A stretch of DNA of 64,000 bases, from positions 171,501 to 235,500 of the forward strand of contig JALUTQ010000024.1 in NCBI GenBank assembly GCA_032718865.1. The letters are read 5' to 3'. Source of the stretch: Tilletia caries. Lineage: Eukaryota > Basidiomycota > Exobasidiomycetes > Tilletiales > Tilletiaceae. The notes beneath the pieces were generated by a model. That model did not search any database, was not told the DNA's origin, and was given only the letters and a program-made list of their open reading frames with translations. This document shows positions 10,472 through 22,453 of the stretch, piece by piece (the stretch's first letter is position 1; each line of letters begins with the position of its first letter). The position numbers were made by a program, and so were the translations under genes.

Positions 10472-12978
10472 ATGCCTGAGTCCATCTCGAACGGGTCGGC
10501 TGCGGCCGCTTACGACGATGAGCTCGACATCGACTACTCCGACATCGACGCAAAGTGAGCACGTCTCGCTATCAGTCTTCGCAGCAGCAGCTAACCCACT
10601 TTCTCTCCCACTGCAGATACGCCGTCAAGTTCGACGAGGGCCTCGACGATGTCATCGTCCTCGACAACGTCCCCATCATCACAAAGGCGAAAGAGGCAAA
10701 ACTCTTCAGCGCCATCCAGAAGCGCTTCGCATCCCACGCAGGCCTTGCCATTGACGTCGCAAACATCCACACCCCTTACAACGACGCAGCCGATGGCGAA
10801 GAGGCCGAGTCTAAAGGATATGCTTTCATCGAAATGCGATCCGCTGAAGACGCTGCCACCGCCATTCGCGCCATGAACGGATTCGCCTTCGACAAGCGAC
10901 ACACATTCGCCGTCAACCGGTTCACAGACGTCGAGCGGTTGGCTGTCCTGGATGAGCACTGGGCCGAGCCAGAGGTCGCCGAGTTCAAGCCTAAGGAGCA
11001 CCTTCGGTCCTGGTTGGCCGATCTTGCGGGGCGGGATCAGCTCGTCATGTGCCGGTCGGAGGATGTGCAGGTCGCATGGAACAACAGGAACGCGTCCCAG
11101 GATATCATTCACAGCAAGTCGGTACGTACTATACATGCGTCTCATTTCGTCCCCCCTTTGTAACCCTCATGAGCTGCGACACTGACGTGCCCATTCCAAA
11201 TCACAGCGATGGACCGAATCATACGTCCAATGGTCACCACTCGGCACCTTCCTGGCTACCTTCCACCGACAAGGTGTACAGCTTTGGGGTGGGCCATCAT
11301 GGCAATCCGTCGTACGATTCGGACACGTCGGCGCACGTCTCCTCGACTTCTCCCCCTGCGAAAACTACCTCGTCACATGGTCACACGACCCCATCGTTGT
11401 CCCCGAAAACGCTCCCGTCGGACCCGACAAGTTCGCCCCCGCCGACGATGGCAACCGTATCGCCGTCTGGGACCTCCGGACAGGTCATCTGCTCCGTACC
11501 TTCCCCGTCGAGCAGGAGGAGAGCACGGGCCCGGCGGCTGCTGGCGGAAGTGGGGCCAAGACTGGCTTCAGCTGGCCTTATCTCAAGTGGAGCGGCGACG
11601 ACAAGTACTTTGCCCGTCTGGTACCTGACCAGCAGATTAGCGTATACGAGACTCCCAGCATGGCCCTGCTCGACAAGAAGCACATCAAGATCGAGGGTGT
11701 TGTTGACTTCGAGTGGTGCCCGCTCAGCGACCGGGATCGCGAGAACAACGAGGCGGCTAGTAAGGAAGGCGCTGTCGCAGGTAAAGGCGCCAAGAAGTTC
11801 CGAGAGAACATGCTTGTCTACTGGCTTCCCGAAGTTCAAAATCAACCGGCGCGCGTGACCGTGATGAGCATCCCCGGCCGCGAGATCCTCCGTTCAAAAA
11901 ACCTGTTCAACGTCCTCCACTGCAAGCTCCACTGGCATCCGCAAGGCGACTTCCTCTGTGTCAAAGTCGACCGGCATACCAAGACGAAGAAGTCCGTCTT
12001 CTGCAACCTCGAGCTGTTCCGGATGCGAGAGAAAGACCTGCCTGTTGAGGTTGTGGAGCTCAAGGAGCCCGCGACTGCGTTCGCATGGGAACCCAACGGA
12101 ACCCACTTTGCTGTCATCTCCTCGAACGACCCCAACCTCGGCAGTGCGGCGGCCGGCCAGAGCGTCAAGACGCAACTGAGCTTCTTCCACATGGACCCCA
12201 AGAAGGGCGACTTCCGTCTGCAGAAGACGTTCGACAACAAAACGTGCAACACTATCTTCTGGTCGCCCAAGGGTCGCCACCTGATCGTCAGCACGATTGG
12301 AAGCTCGCAGAAGTACGATCTGGAGTGGTACGATGTGGACTACAATGCGGAGCAGCGGCAGGGGAGCATCGCCACTGGTGATCCGGCGGAGGATGTGCGG
12401 ATGATTGGGAGTGGGGAGCATTATGGTGTTACGGATCTCGAGTGGGACCCGAGTGGACGATACGTCGTTACCTGTGCCAGTGCATGGCGCCACGCGGTGA
12501 GTGTCCTAACACCAGTCTTGGTATGATTCCTTGCATGCTGACCATTAACCCCCCCTTTTGTCTACAGATGGAAAACGGCTACGCAGTCTGGGATTTCCGC
12601 GGCAACGAGCTCACCAAGCAAATCATCGAGCGGTTCAAGCAGATCCTCTGGCGCCCTCGCCCACGCACGCTCCTCAGCAAAGACCAACAACGCGAAGTCC
12701 GCCGGACGCTCCGTGAGGTCGGCCGCACATTCGACGAGCAAGACGCAGTCGAGGAGAGCAACCTGGCGCTCGCGCACAAGGAGCTCTACCTGCGCATGCT
12801 GGAGGAGTGGAAGGCCTGGCGGAGCCGTTCGAGGGCGGAGCTGGAGGAGAAGAGCAGGGAGTATGGACGGGAGGACGTTATGGCGCTGCCTGCGAAGGAG
12901 CTGCAGCAGTCGGCGACGGAGGAGGTACAGGAGTGGGTCGAGGAGGTCATCGAGGAGACGGAGGAGATCCTCGACTAG
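10472..12978 (+). CDS. PRT1: translation initiation factor eIF3 subunit b (Prt1)
   Basis: Four exons: 10472-10554, 10617-11121, 11207-12496 and 12568-12978, giving 762 residues. The N-terminal acidic leader is followed by an RRM (about residues 38-125, with DDVIVLDNVPI as RNP2-like and KGYAFIEMRS as RNP1-like). A large nine-bladed eIF2A-type beta-propeller follows (about 195-650; RWTESYVQWSPLGTFLATFH, YLVTWSHDP, DFEWCPLSD, VTDLEWDPSGRYVVTC). The C-terminal helical segment (LRMLEEWKAWRSR...) is the part that contacts eIF3i/g. eIF3b is the scaffold of eIF3 on the 40S subunit. The ATG at 10472 fits the family N-terminus. Its 3' end lies about 180 bp before repeat copy B. Confidence 0.96.
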
Positions 12979-13162
12979 AGGACCCCGGTTCTGTCCTGTT
13001 GCAAATCTCGCCATCACCCCCCAAAAGCGACCCAGATTCCCCGCCCCCGGGCCACACGTTCGTTTTCCCGTCCGGGCTTGTTCTGGCTTTCGCACAGCTG
13101 CTTGGGTCTCTCTTCCCCTTGCTGCCTCTCTTTGTAATTCACATCCCTCACGCTCTCACGCT

Positions 13163-16100
13163 CACCTTCGATTTCTGCCGGTCATCCAGTGAGTGGGCGC
13201 GCTCTGCCATCACAGGATCTCCCCATGCACGCTTCGCATCTTCATGCTGCCCAGCTCGACTTCGAGTACCTCCAGCCTCCAGGCAGGGCTCACAGGAACC
13301 GATGCTCGGGTCATGGACGCGAAGACATGATGGAAGGCACGCTGATGATTTGGCTGGCGCCGCTGTTGGACCGCCAAACCTTGTCGCCTTCCCTCTCCCT
13401 CCAACATCGTCTCCACTGACTTCGTCCCGCGCGCCTGACCTCAAGCGACCACAACCCAGCCAGCAACGACGGACAGCTGGCAATTGACATGGCGATGTGA
13501 GTATGTGAGTATGCAGGTGCTAGCACGAGGATGACATCGACCGGAAGCGTGTGCGTGGCTGCTGGGACGAGGAGCCCGCAGCGAGCCTCGATGCAACGCT
13601 TCTCGTCGAACATCGACCCAAAGACGCGTCTTATATAGTCTGGCCCACCGTGTACCCTCTGAACATCTATCCACAGCAACGAGTCAATGAATGGTCGCTC
13701 ACATGCACGCTCTTCAACTGATCACGCATTATGTCTTCCCTCATTCCTAGGACACGAGTCACGACAGTAGACCCATGTCGCGCTCACATCTCTTCATGCC
13801 TTCCCAGCTAGTCATGTTCTCAGATTCCCAACCTCGAATGTGGAGCTTGCATGCATCTCTCTTCATGCCGCCTTGAAGGCTACCATCGCCATTCGCCACG
13901 CCTTCCAGCTGGTCACCCTTCATCGCGATCATCTGGCGTGCAGCTTTGACGGTCACTGCCTACTGCCGCCTTAGTCTCATCCAAGCGTCGTGCTCCCACA
14001 TTCTTTCCTTTGTGCTGCAGAAGACCAGTCGAATTCTCAGGTGTGTGGCATTCTCATGTGCGACGGATGGTCTGCTATCTGCAGCTACCTGCTGCCATCA
14101 GCGAACGTTGACCCTTCCTGTCTGCTTCTTCCCTCCTTCCTAGCTCGAAATACCAGGTGACTTCCAGTGTCGATACGAACGACATGTCGCACCAGAGCGC
14201 TGCGCGGACGATCAAGACAGGTGCTGGCAGAGGACGTTGGTGAGTCAGGACTACTAGGAAAGCCTTGGCAAGCGTTGCTGGCAAAGGCACACATACTGAC
14301 GCGCAACTTCGACCGCCTCATTCTTTCTGACCGCGCCTCCCGTATAGGCCCACACGCTGTGCTGAGCTTCGCGCTCGCCGTCTTTTTCATCGAACCACGT
14401 GTCCCAAGTCAGCTAACATTTCCCATCGTGCGAAGGACTCGTGCATGTATAGCTCGCCAATCCTGACCGCTAACCTCGTTCTTTGCAACATCATCTCCAT
14501 TCCCGAGCCTCTAGGTGTCTTAGGTTCTGTTTCTCGTGACAGATTGCGGCAGAGCGCTGGTAAAGAAGCGTTGACCAGGATGCGATGAGAAGGTCAAGGA
14601 GCACTTGGCACCCTGCCGCAGGAGCGCAGCAGGGGATACACACTGGACCAGGGAGCCTACTAGCAGGCCCAGTGCAACGTCCGACTGCACCTCGGCAGTG
14701 TCCAGCTCTGTGTTCCCTTTTCCAACGCTGAACTTTGGCAGTGGCCAGCTCTATGTCCCCCTCTTACTCGCTCTGCCGCTCCCTAGACGACGTAGCAGGA
14801 AATCGACCGGGCCCGAAAGGCATAAAAGCAGGCCCTTCCGACCTCCCAACTCAAGATTTTTTCCCCTTCCTCACCACATCCGTCCATCCACACTTCACTT
14901 CTTTGATTCCATCCATACATCTATCTTCACTTCTTTATTCCATCCATCCTCACTCATCTACATCATCTACCTTACTCCCTTCACCAACCTCACCGACCTC
15001 ACCTTCCTCACCCACCTCACCTTCCTCATGGACTTTACCGACCTCACCTACCTTTCATCCTCTCTCACCCACCTCACCGTTCGCCAACCTCACCCACCTC
15101 TTGGACTTTACCGACCTCACCTCATCTAACTCGGCTCCCTTACACCTCATCCACCTTATGGACTTCACGGACGAGACCGACCTTTGCTATCTGCACTCGC
15201 CTCGGACATCAACCCGGACGACACCGGGGCTTGCACGACCGCAGTCCCGTCGGTGACGGCTAGGATGGGAGTTTGGCTCTCCGACCCGCGAACGGCCGAC
15301 AGGACGACACCCGGCTGTACGACCACAGACCGGCGGCGGGACGGTGACCGGACGAAACTCGGGGCTGCTCGGCCGCAGCCTCGGGCTGTCAGCTAGAATG
15401 GGAGTGTAGGCTCTTCTAACTGCGAACGGCCGACCCGGACGACACCCGGCTGTACGACCACAGACCGGCGGCGGGACGGTGACGGGATAGGATGGGAGCA
15501 GCGCAACTCTCCTACGCCCGCGACGAGGACAACACTCGGGGCTGCACGACCGCAGTCCCGTCGGTGACGGCTAGGATGGGAGTCTGGCTCTCCGACCCGC
15601 GAACGGCCGACAGGACGACACCCGGCTGTACGACCACAGACCGGCGGCGGGACGGTGACCGGACGAAACTCGGGGCTGCTCGGCCGCAGTCTCGGGCTGT
15701 CAGCTAGAATGGGAGTGTAGGCTCTTCTAACTGCGAACGGCCGACCCGGACGACAACCCGGCTGTACGACCACAGACCGGCGGCGCTCGAAGATGGTCGC
15801 GGGTGCCGATGGGAGCTCCCGCGACAACTGTACTCTTCCCAAATGCCTTCCCCCCACATCGACAACATGGCCGGACACACCAGTAGTGCCGATACTCTGG
15901 CTGTGCTTCCGTGCTCCCTTCACTGGGGAAGGTTGGGAAGGGTTTGGCCCTTCACATAAGGGGTAAGTCACACCTGCTTTCCTCTTCCATCTCCTGTCTT
16001 GAGTCTGCCTTATACTAACTGAGATCTTCTTGTTTGCCCTTCTCCCCCACCGCCGTCTGACCTCCTCCAATGCCATCATCATCGCTACTCCACCATCGAT

Positions 16101-16383
16101 TCGACTTCCTCGCCATCACGCCGATGCCTCGCGGGCTCACCGATCACGAGCTTCCAACCGTCCTTCCGACTCATCCACCAACATCGAGCAAGGTGAGTGA
16201 ACTAACACCTGACCTCTGACCATTGCTCTCTACAGTATCTGTACATCATGTAATGTTAGCCTCCACCGTCGCAGCCTCGCCACTTCGGCAAGCAATGAAC
16301 ACATTGACCTCATTGTACTTCTGCTGTCCCTCATCGTCTCCCTGCTCGATGTCGTCGAGGTAAGGCTCAATGCTATGCTCGGA
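13163..16383 (+). mobile_element. unclassified 3.2-kb repeat, copy B (inverted relative to A)
   Basis: The plus strand of this block matches the minus strand of copy A almost base for base through its centre (for example 13946-14143 against 7716-7519), so the two form a long inverted repeat around IBA57 and eIF3b. The TATA-like box is at 14821, GTAAGT at about 15964 with TACTAAC at about 16013, and a second intron-like unit at 16193-16235. The exon-like stretch after it is interrupted by an in-frame TAA in this copy. The left boundary is fuzzy, with weak similarity starting near 13134. No flanking direct repeat was found. It ends 92 bp before the SEC6 ATG, so it supplies the SEC6 5' region. 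The coding-free nature is as in copy A. Confidence 0.75.
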
Positions 16384-16475
16384 GGCTTTCCCCACCTCAT
16401 ACCATAAGGCCGTGCTCGAACCATTGCTCGCCTGGGAGCTGACAACGAGCAGATGAGCATGGAGCGCAAAGGAAG

Positions 16476-19400
16476 ATGATGCCCATCGTGCTGAGCTCGG
16501 CGCCCACAGCCCCTTATACAGCAGCGAGCTCGGTGCCGCCGCCGGCCGCGTCCGCCGCCGCGAACGGGGACCATTACTACTCGAATGCGACGGGTCTGTC
16601 AGGCAGTCTGACAGCTGCTCTCCTGGCTGGGGCGGAGCAGAAGAGTCTTGTTGCGGACCATCTACGAGTGAGTCATCTGCCCTGCTCTGCCCTACCACTC
16701 GGCGCTGCGCTTGCTGAACCCCAGACTCTCTCTTGTCCCTTACCACAGTCATCTGACGACCTCACCAAGATCCACGCCCTCCGCAAACGACTGGAGAAGG
16801 AGCATGCCTCGCTGGACGCCAAGCTCAAGAGCGGAGCGAAGGACCAGCTCGAGGCCACTCGGGACGGTCTTCTCAAGCTGCAGATTACGCGGAAAGATGT
16901 GAGCAGCATTCAGGAGGCCTTTGGGCAGGTCGAGCAGCTCTGCGGGTCGTCCTCGGGCGAGAGCAGTGCGGCGACGAGGAGTTTCAAGGTCATCAGCGAG
17001 GTGAGTAGCTTGGTGTACTACATGCCGTGGCTCAGCTCGCTCTTGCTCATCATCTCGCTCCGTTCCAGCTCTCCTTGATTCATCGCCAATTCGTCCAGAC
17101 AGCATCGACCTTGGAGAAGCTTGTCCACCTCGAATCGAACATCCAGCAACTGGATGCCATGCTCCGCCAAACCATGGACGAAAGCGGCGGCTCGATGCCC
17201 CTCCTCCTCCCCTTACATTTCCACCTCTCCAACCTCCAGCTCTTCCGCAACGAGACGATCCAAGTCGGCAAATCGTGCTCGTCCGAGATCCGAGGCACGC
17301 TCTCGGACGTCTTTGCGCCCTTTGACGACCTTGTCCGTCGTTTTGAGGAATTCTTCTTCTCTCTCGCCGAACGTGCCGTCGATATCGTCCGCGATGGGCA
17401 GAACAGCGTCGTCATCAGGCTGCTCAAGATCGTCGAGAAGGAGGGCAGGGATGATGAGCAGGCGGCGGCGATTCGGTTGGCGAAGAAGGCTAATCTGGAG
17501 GGCGCGGCGCGATTCCGATCTGTCGTGGCCAATGCTCGGGTCATCAAGCTCTACCGGCCCAAGTTCCTGGGCGCGCTCGATAAGAGTACCAAGGAGCTCT
17601 TTCAGGAATGTTGGCAGCGGTTCGGCGCGCAGGGGGACGCCCTGAACTTCCTGGGTCACTTGCAGTGGGTCTACGAAGATCTCGAGTTCATCCGAACGAC
17701 GGTGGCACCTCTCTTCCCACCGGATTACCAGATCTTTCGTTTCTTCGTCAAGTGCTACCACAAGTATCTCAGCACCATCTTGCTGGACAACATCATGGCC
17801 TCCGAACCGGACGCCAGCTCGCTCCTCACTCTCTATCAATTCACACAAGACTACCGCAAGACGATGATCAAGAGCGGCGGGATCCAGGCCGAAGAAGCGT
17901 GGATGGAGCCAAGTCTACTGAAGGGCAAGGAGGAAGGCATCATTGACGACTACCTGGCTCTGATCATCAAGAAGATCGACGAGTGGACCGCGAACCTGAT
18001 GTCGGACGAGGTGCGGGAGTTCGTCAGCCGCGAGGCTCCGCCGGAGGAAGATCCAGAGACGGGCTACTACGGAATGCAAGGCGCGGTGATCCTCTTCCAG
18101 ATGGTGAACCAGCAAGTCGACGCAGCCTCCGAGTCCGGCCAAGCCTCCGTCCTAGCCCGGGTCGTCCAGCACGCCTGTACGGTGATGCGTCAAGCCCAAT
18201 CGACGTGGTCCCGTGTGCTCGAGTCGGAATTCAAGAAACGCCGGGAGGCGAAGAATGCGGATGACGTTCCTGGTGGGCTGGTGGAGTATGTGATTGCGCT
18301 GGCGAATGATCAGTTGAAGTCTGCTGATTTTGCGGATGCGTTGGGGACGAGGTTGATGGAGGTTGTTAGTAAGAAGTATAAGGGGGTCATTCGGGAGGCG
18401 GCGGATGGGGCGATCAATGGGTATTTGGACGTTAGTAAGCGGTGTACGCAGGTGTTGGTGGACCTCGTCTATCTGGACCTCAAGCCGGCGCTCAAGGACC
18501 TATTCTCCTTCCCAGCGTGAGTGCTCTGGTAGTTCTTTGTAAAAAAAAAAAACGAGGTGCCCTGCAGGGAGAAGATGGCTCACCAGTCCTTCTATTCGAC
18601 GACTTACACAGATGGTATGCAGAGGGGACAACCTCTGTGGTGGTCGAGACGATGCGTGACTACCTGCTGGACTACAACGAGCGTCTGAACCCGGCCCTGT
18701 TCTCGCTCCTGTGCGACGACCTGATCGACCGCTTCCTGACGACATACATTGGGGCGCTGCACCGGACCGCGAAACTGCGGATGCCGAGCGCGGGCGAGAG
18801 GATGCGGTCGGACATTCATGATGTGACGGAACTGTTCTTGCAGTATAAGTCTCAGGAGGAGGTTGATACGCAGTTTGAGGTGCTGCGATCGATGTGAGTT
18901 TCCCTTCTTTTCTACGGTCCCTTGCTCCGTTCTGGCTTTTGCTCAAAGGTCATCTTTTTTGCTGAATTTATTCGTTCTATTTGCTACCCGCCAGTCTCTC
19001 CATGCTGACGGCGTCGGCAGCGATGACGTTCCTGTCATACTACCCCTTCGCCAAAGCACACGGCCCTCAACTGCCGTTCGTGGAGCATCTGCTGAAGGCC
19101 CGGGACGACATGGACAAGTCGGACGTGAACGCGGTGATGGAGAGCTGCAAGCGGAAAGTGAAGCAGGAGAAACTGGGCGAGGGCGGCTTGGATGGGCTGG
19201 GTCCTGTGGGGGGTTCTTCCGGTGTGATGTCGCGTGCGCTTGCTGTGAATGCGACGGGCATCTTTGGTGCGATTGGGGCTTGGGTTGGGAGGGGGGAGAA
19301 GGATGATGGTAGTGGTGCTGGAGGAGGAGGAGGAGGAGGAGGAGGGGGAGGGGTCATACCGCCTGTCCCTGGAGGTAGTTCGATCCCGCCTGTCGGAGGT

Positions 19401-19664
19401 CCGTCCGGTTCGATGTCCGGTGGGGGACCGACGGCGCCTTCGACAACCGGCCCGTCCGCGTTTGGTAGTGGTGGTGGTCCGCCGTCCTCGATGTCGGCCA
19501 GTGGGAGCGGGATGGCGTTGCCGAAACTGTCGACGGGGCCGGGGTCGATGAACTCGTTGGGTGCTGGGTTATCCTCGGCGGTGGGAACTCCGACGGGGGA
19601 GAAGACTACTGGGTGGAGCGCGTACCTTCCCAGTGCGTCTGGCTGGCGAGGGGGTCAGCAGTGA
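16476..19664 (+). CDS. SEC6: exocyst complex subunit Sec6
   Basis: Five exons: 16476-16667, 16749-17000, 17069-18516, 18612-18893 and 18995-19664, all GT/AG, giving 947 residues. Landmarks are TKIHALRKRLEKEHASLDAK (N-terminal coiled coil), HLQWVYEDLEFIRTTVAPLFPPD, EEGIIDDYLALIIKKIDEW, GGLVEYVIALANDQLKSAD and WYAEGTTSVVVETMRDYLLD, which align in order with yeast Sec6. The last exon adds a Gly/Ser/Pro-rich C-terminal extension of about 150 residues (Gly run near 19320-19355) not found in yeast. Sec6 bridges exocyst subunits and binds the t-SNARE machinery at secretion sites. MM at 16476/16479 are adjacent candidate starts. Its promoter side abuts repeat copy B, and its first 400 bp are duplicated at 35585-35990. 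Confidence 0.93.
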
Positions 19665-19852
19665 TGATGGCTTGTACTTCCCTCTTTAGCTCTTATCAAT
19701 GTAGTTGTACACAATCTGCTCAGCGTTTTGCTATAGGCTCTAGCTCAGACGAGGGGAGAGACGAAGAAAGGGATCAAGGAAGAATACGCATGAATTGCTT
19801 GCGAGGAGGGCATAGTTGGGCACATGGACAGGATGGGGTGAGTGCGAAACGC

Positions 19853-20331
19853 TTAGTCGAAGAGACCGAAGCCCATGTCGTCGTCGGACTGTAAGAACAC
19901 AGAGATATGGGGTGAGTATGCAAAGGCAAAATAGCGAAAGCATGACAACTCACCTCCTCCTTCTCCTCCTCCTTAGCCTCCTCCTTCTTGGCCTCCGCGG
20001 GAGCGGCACCGCCAGCAGCAGCAGCAGGTGCGGCAGCGCCACCACCTCCGCCACCGGAGGGGACGGACGCGAGCTTCTGCTGACCCTCGGCGATGATCTC
20101 GGAGATGTCCTTGCCGTCGAGCTCGGAGAGGAGCTTGTTGAGACGCTCGGTGTCGGGCTCGATGTCGGCGGCGGCGAGGACCTTGGTGATGTCGTCGGCG
20201 GTGGGGGCGGCGTTACCCTGCCAAGTTCAGATGTCTGGAGGGTCAGCTTCCCTGAAGAATTGGTCTCGTGTTCAGCTGGGGAATGAACTCACCGCGGACT
20301 GGAGGAGGAGGTAAGCTGCGATGTGCTTCAT
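19853..20331 (-). CDS. RPP2: 60S acidic ribosomal protein P2
   Basis: Three exons: 20331-20293 (13 codons, [13 protein letters not shown]), 20217-19954 and 19888-19853, giving 112 residues. The helical N-terminal dimerisation domain ([36 protein letters not shown]) is followed by a Gly/Ala hinge, an acidic Lys/Glu run and the invariant C-terminus [11 protein letters not shown], encoded by its own mini-exon. P2 pairs with P1 on the ribosomal stalk and recruits translational GTPases. The sequence [10 protein letters not shown] identifies P2 rather than P1. It is divergent from RPS15. Confidence 0.96.
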
Positions 20332-20685
20332 GGTGATGGATGTCGGGGTGGTCAGAACTTGATTGAGTGGGCCGTAAATCCGCTTTATGCTTGAATCCTG
20401 TGCAGGAAGACTTGAGGTCGCCAATCGAAGGTTGATGCGGTGGATGGGGTGGGTGAGCGGGAGAACGCCAGTCTGGCTGAGAAGAAATTGTTTGGGTGAG
20501 CGAGTAGTGGTTCGGGTGGAGGGCTGTCACGTGACTCGGGAGATCGGGAGGATGCGTGAGAAAGATGTTTTGCTCCTTCCCTTCGCACCTTCGCACTCGG
20601 CTGCCCATCCAGCAACTGCCACTCGACATCCGCACACCTCAAGATCCAGCAACACTCCCACACATTCATCCAAGATCAAACCATC
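20332..20685. promoter_or_regulatory. shared promoter of RPP2 and RPS15
   Basis: The 354-bp region separates two ribosomal protein genes transcribed in opposite directions, so one regulatory region probably drives both a large- and a small-subunit protein. I saw no motif I can name with confidence. Confidence 0.5.
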
Positions 20686-21488
20686 ATGGCTGACGCATTC
20701 GAGTACGACGCCGACCAGGCCGCACAGCTCAAGGCCAAGCGCTCCTTCCGCAAGTTCACCTACCGCGGCATCGAGCTCGACAAGCTCCTCGACCTCTCCA
20801 ACGAGGAGTTCATGCAGATCGTCCCCGCCCGCGCCCGCAGACGTTTCAGCCGCGGCCTCAAGCGCAAGCCCATGGGTCTCATCAAGAAGCTCAGGAAGGC
20901 CAAGCAGGAGGCACCCGCGAATGAGAAGCCCCGTACGGTCAAGACGCACTTGCGTAATATGATCATCGTGCCTGAGATGATTGGCTCTGTTTGCGGTGTT
21001 TACAACGGCAAGGTGAGTCTCTTTTGCCTCCTTCGGATCGCGGGCTGGGACGAGGACAGCCAGCGGGCGGAATGCGGGCGGGCAGTTGGTTCGGGAAGTG
21101 CGGCAGGCGGGTGCTCGGGGAAACTCCACCTGCGGAGGCAGAGGAGGCTTGGCAGCAGGTCCGTCTGGATATGCGCAGGGCGTAGAGCAAGGCGCAATGC
21201 CAGGGCTGCCGGCTGTGGATGGACTGCATATCGGATTGATGCCACCCGGTCCGCCCGCCCCAATGTCCCGGATCCCACCCCGCGCCGGACCATTGAACCC
21301 AACCTCTCCAACACCAAAAGTACTGACTCTGCCCCCATCCTCCCCACCCACAGACCTTCATCACCGTCGAGATTAAGCCCGAGATGGTCGGCATGTACCT
21401 GGCCGAGTTCTCCATCTCCTACACCCCCGTCGGCCACGGTCGTCCCGGTCTCGGCGCCACCTCGTCCCGGTTCATCCCCCTCAAGTAA
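20686..21488 (+). CDS. RPS15: 40S ribosomal protein uS19 (Rps15)
   Basis: Exons 20686-21012 and 21354-21488 encode 153 residues. [55 protein letters not shown] and the exon-2 sequence [20 protein letters not shown]...[18 protein letters not shown] are typical of eukaryotic uS19, and the length matches. uS19 sits in the head of the 40S subunit near the decoding centre. The 341-nt intron is several times longer than other introns here and splits the protein between two conserved blocks. Confidence 0.97.
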
Positions 21489-21939
21489 AATCCATCTGTA
21501 CTTGTCGGCGGCCCAATACACACATATACTCCTTTTCCCTCAGCAGGGGAACAACAGATCATACGAAGCGGATCGAGCGGCATTCTCTCTTTCCTTCTCT
21601 CCTCTTTTTTTGCAGCGTGGGTCAAAGGGAGGAGAGGGGGGGGGAGGGGGGGCGGTTCGACTTTGTCCATGCTGTGGGGAGGGGGAAACAAGCGGAGAGC
21701 TGGGGACATCGCCTGTCCAGCTCCTCGACCATACGCACACCACGCAAAACCAATCCAACAACCCTCCATGTACAACTACGCAACCCACGCCCCTCATCTC
21801 TCTTCTCTCTCTCTCATCTCTCTGCGCAAGCTCCCAAGACGAATGCAAACAGACTTTCGCCTCGGGCTTACTCTCGTCAGAGATGTGTGTATATGCGTCG
21901 TTGGTACCCAGGGGGAAGATATGGGGGCGGGATAGTATA
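21489..21939. other. intergenic, RPS15 3' region
   Basis: It contains a G-rich tract near 21625-21655 and CT-rich runs. I see no gene here. Confidence 0.6.
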
Positions 21940-22414
21940 CGAGGCCGTTGTCAAAAGTATCCGGACACCAAATTTTTAACCATACGTTTACTAAGTGTTC
22001 GCCTCTATTTCACCTTAAATCAAACTTGGTCAGTAAAATCTGTAAAAATACACCTCTTAGCTGACCTTCTAGCGAGAGCGCAGGAGCATCGGAATATGTG
22101 ACTCAAAAAATTGAGAAAAATTGAGGAGCTGGGTTGAGTAAGGTGGGTGTGAAGGAGTTTGAAATCACCTAGTAAATTACTAATTGAAATCGTTTCTTCC
22201 TCTTTCCACTTAGAGCAACCTGTCTTCCAAGTCAGAGCTGGGAAATCTCCAAAGAGAGAAGTTGTTCTCCAGTATAGAGGCTTTCCAAATGGCCCGTCAT
22301 TGAGCGTCTTCCATATCCATGTCTTTGAGTTGCATCGAGAGCCCAAAACAGGCGATTACTTAGTAAACGTATGGTTAAAAATTTAGTGTCCGGATACTTT
22401 TGACAACGGCCTCG
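21940..22414. mobile_element. 475-bp MITE, Tc1/mariner-like, with TA target duplication
   Basis: The ends are inverted repeats: about 65 bp starting CGAGGCCGTTGTCAAAAGTA at 21940 match the reverse complement of the right end finishing at 22414 with three mismatches. Both outer borders are TA (21938-21939 and 22415-22416), the target duplication of Tc1/mariner-type elements, and the AAGTATCCGGACAC motif inside the ends is common in fungal members. The interior is AT-richer than the surroundings and holds no transposase-like frame, so it is non-autonomous. It ends 39 bp beyond the TRAPPC12-like stop codon and may provide that gene's 3' UTR. Confidence 0.9.
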
Positions 22415-22453
22415 TACAAGTCGGGGCGGTTGGAGCAGCCATTCATTGATTCC

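Noticed and set aside
21013..21353. Possible C/D-box snoRNA in the long RPS15 intron
   Set aside because: There is a TTGATGC and a CTGA about 85 nt apart, but the C box does not fit RTGATGA, there is no terminal stem, and no antisense guide could be assessed.
22020..22346. Minus-strand open frame inside the MITE as a transposase remnant
   Set aside because: About 108 residues with no DDE/D catalytic pattern or HTH motif; a 475-bp element cannot hold a transposase.
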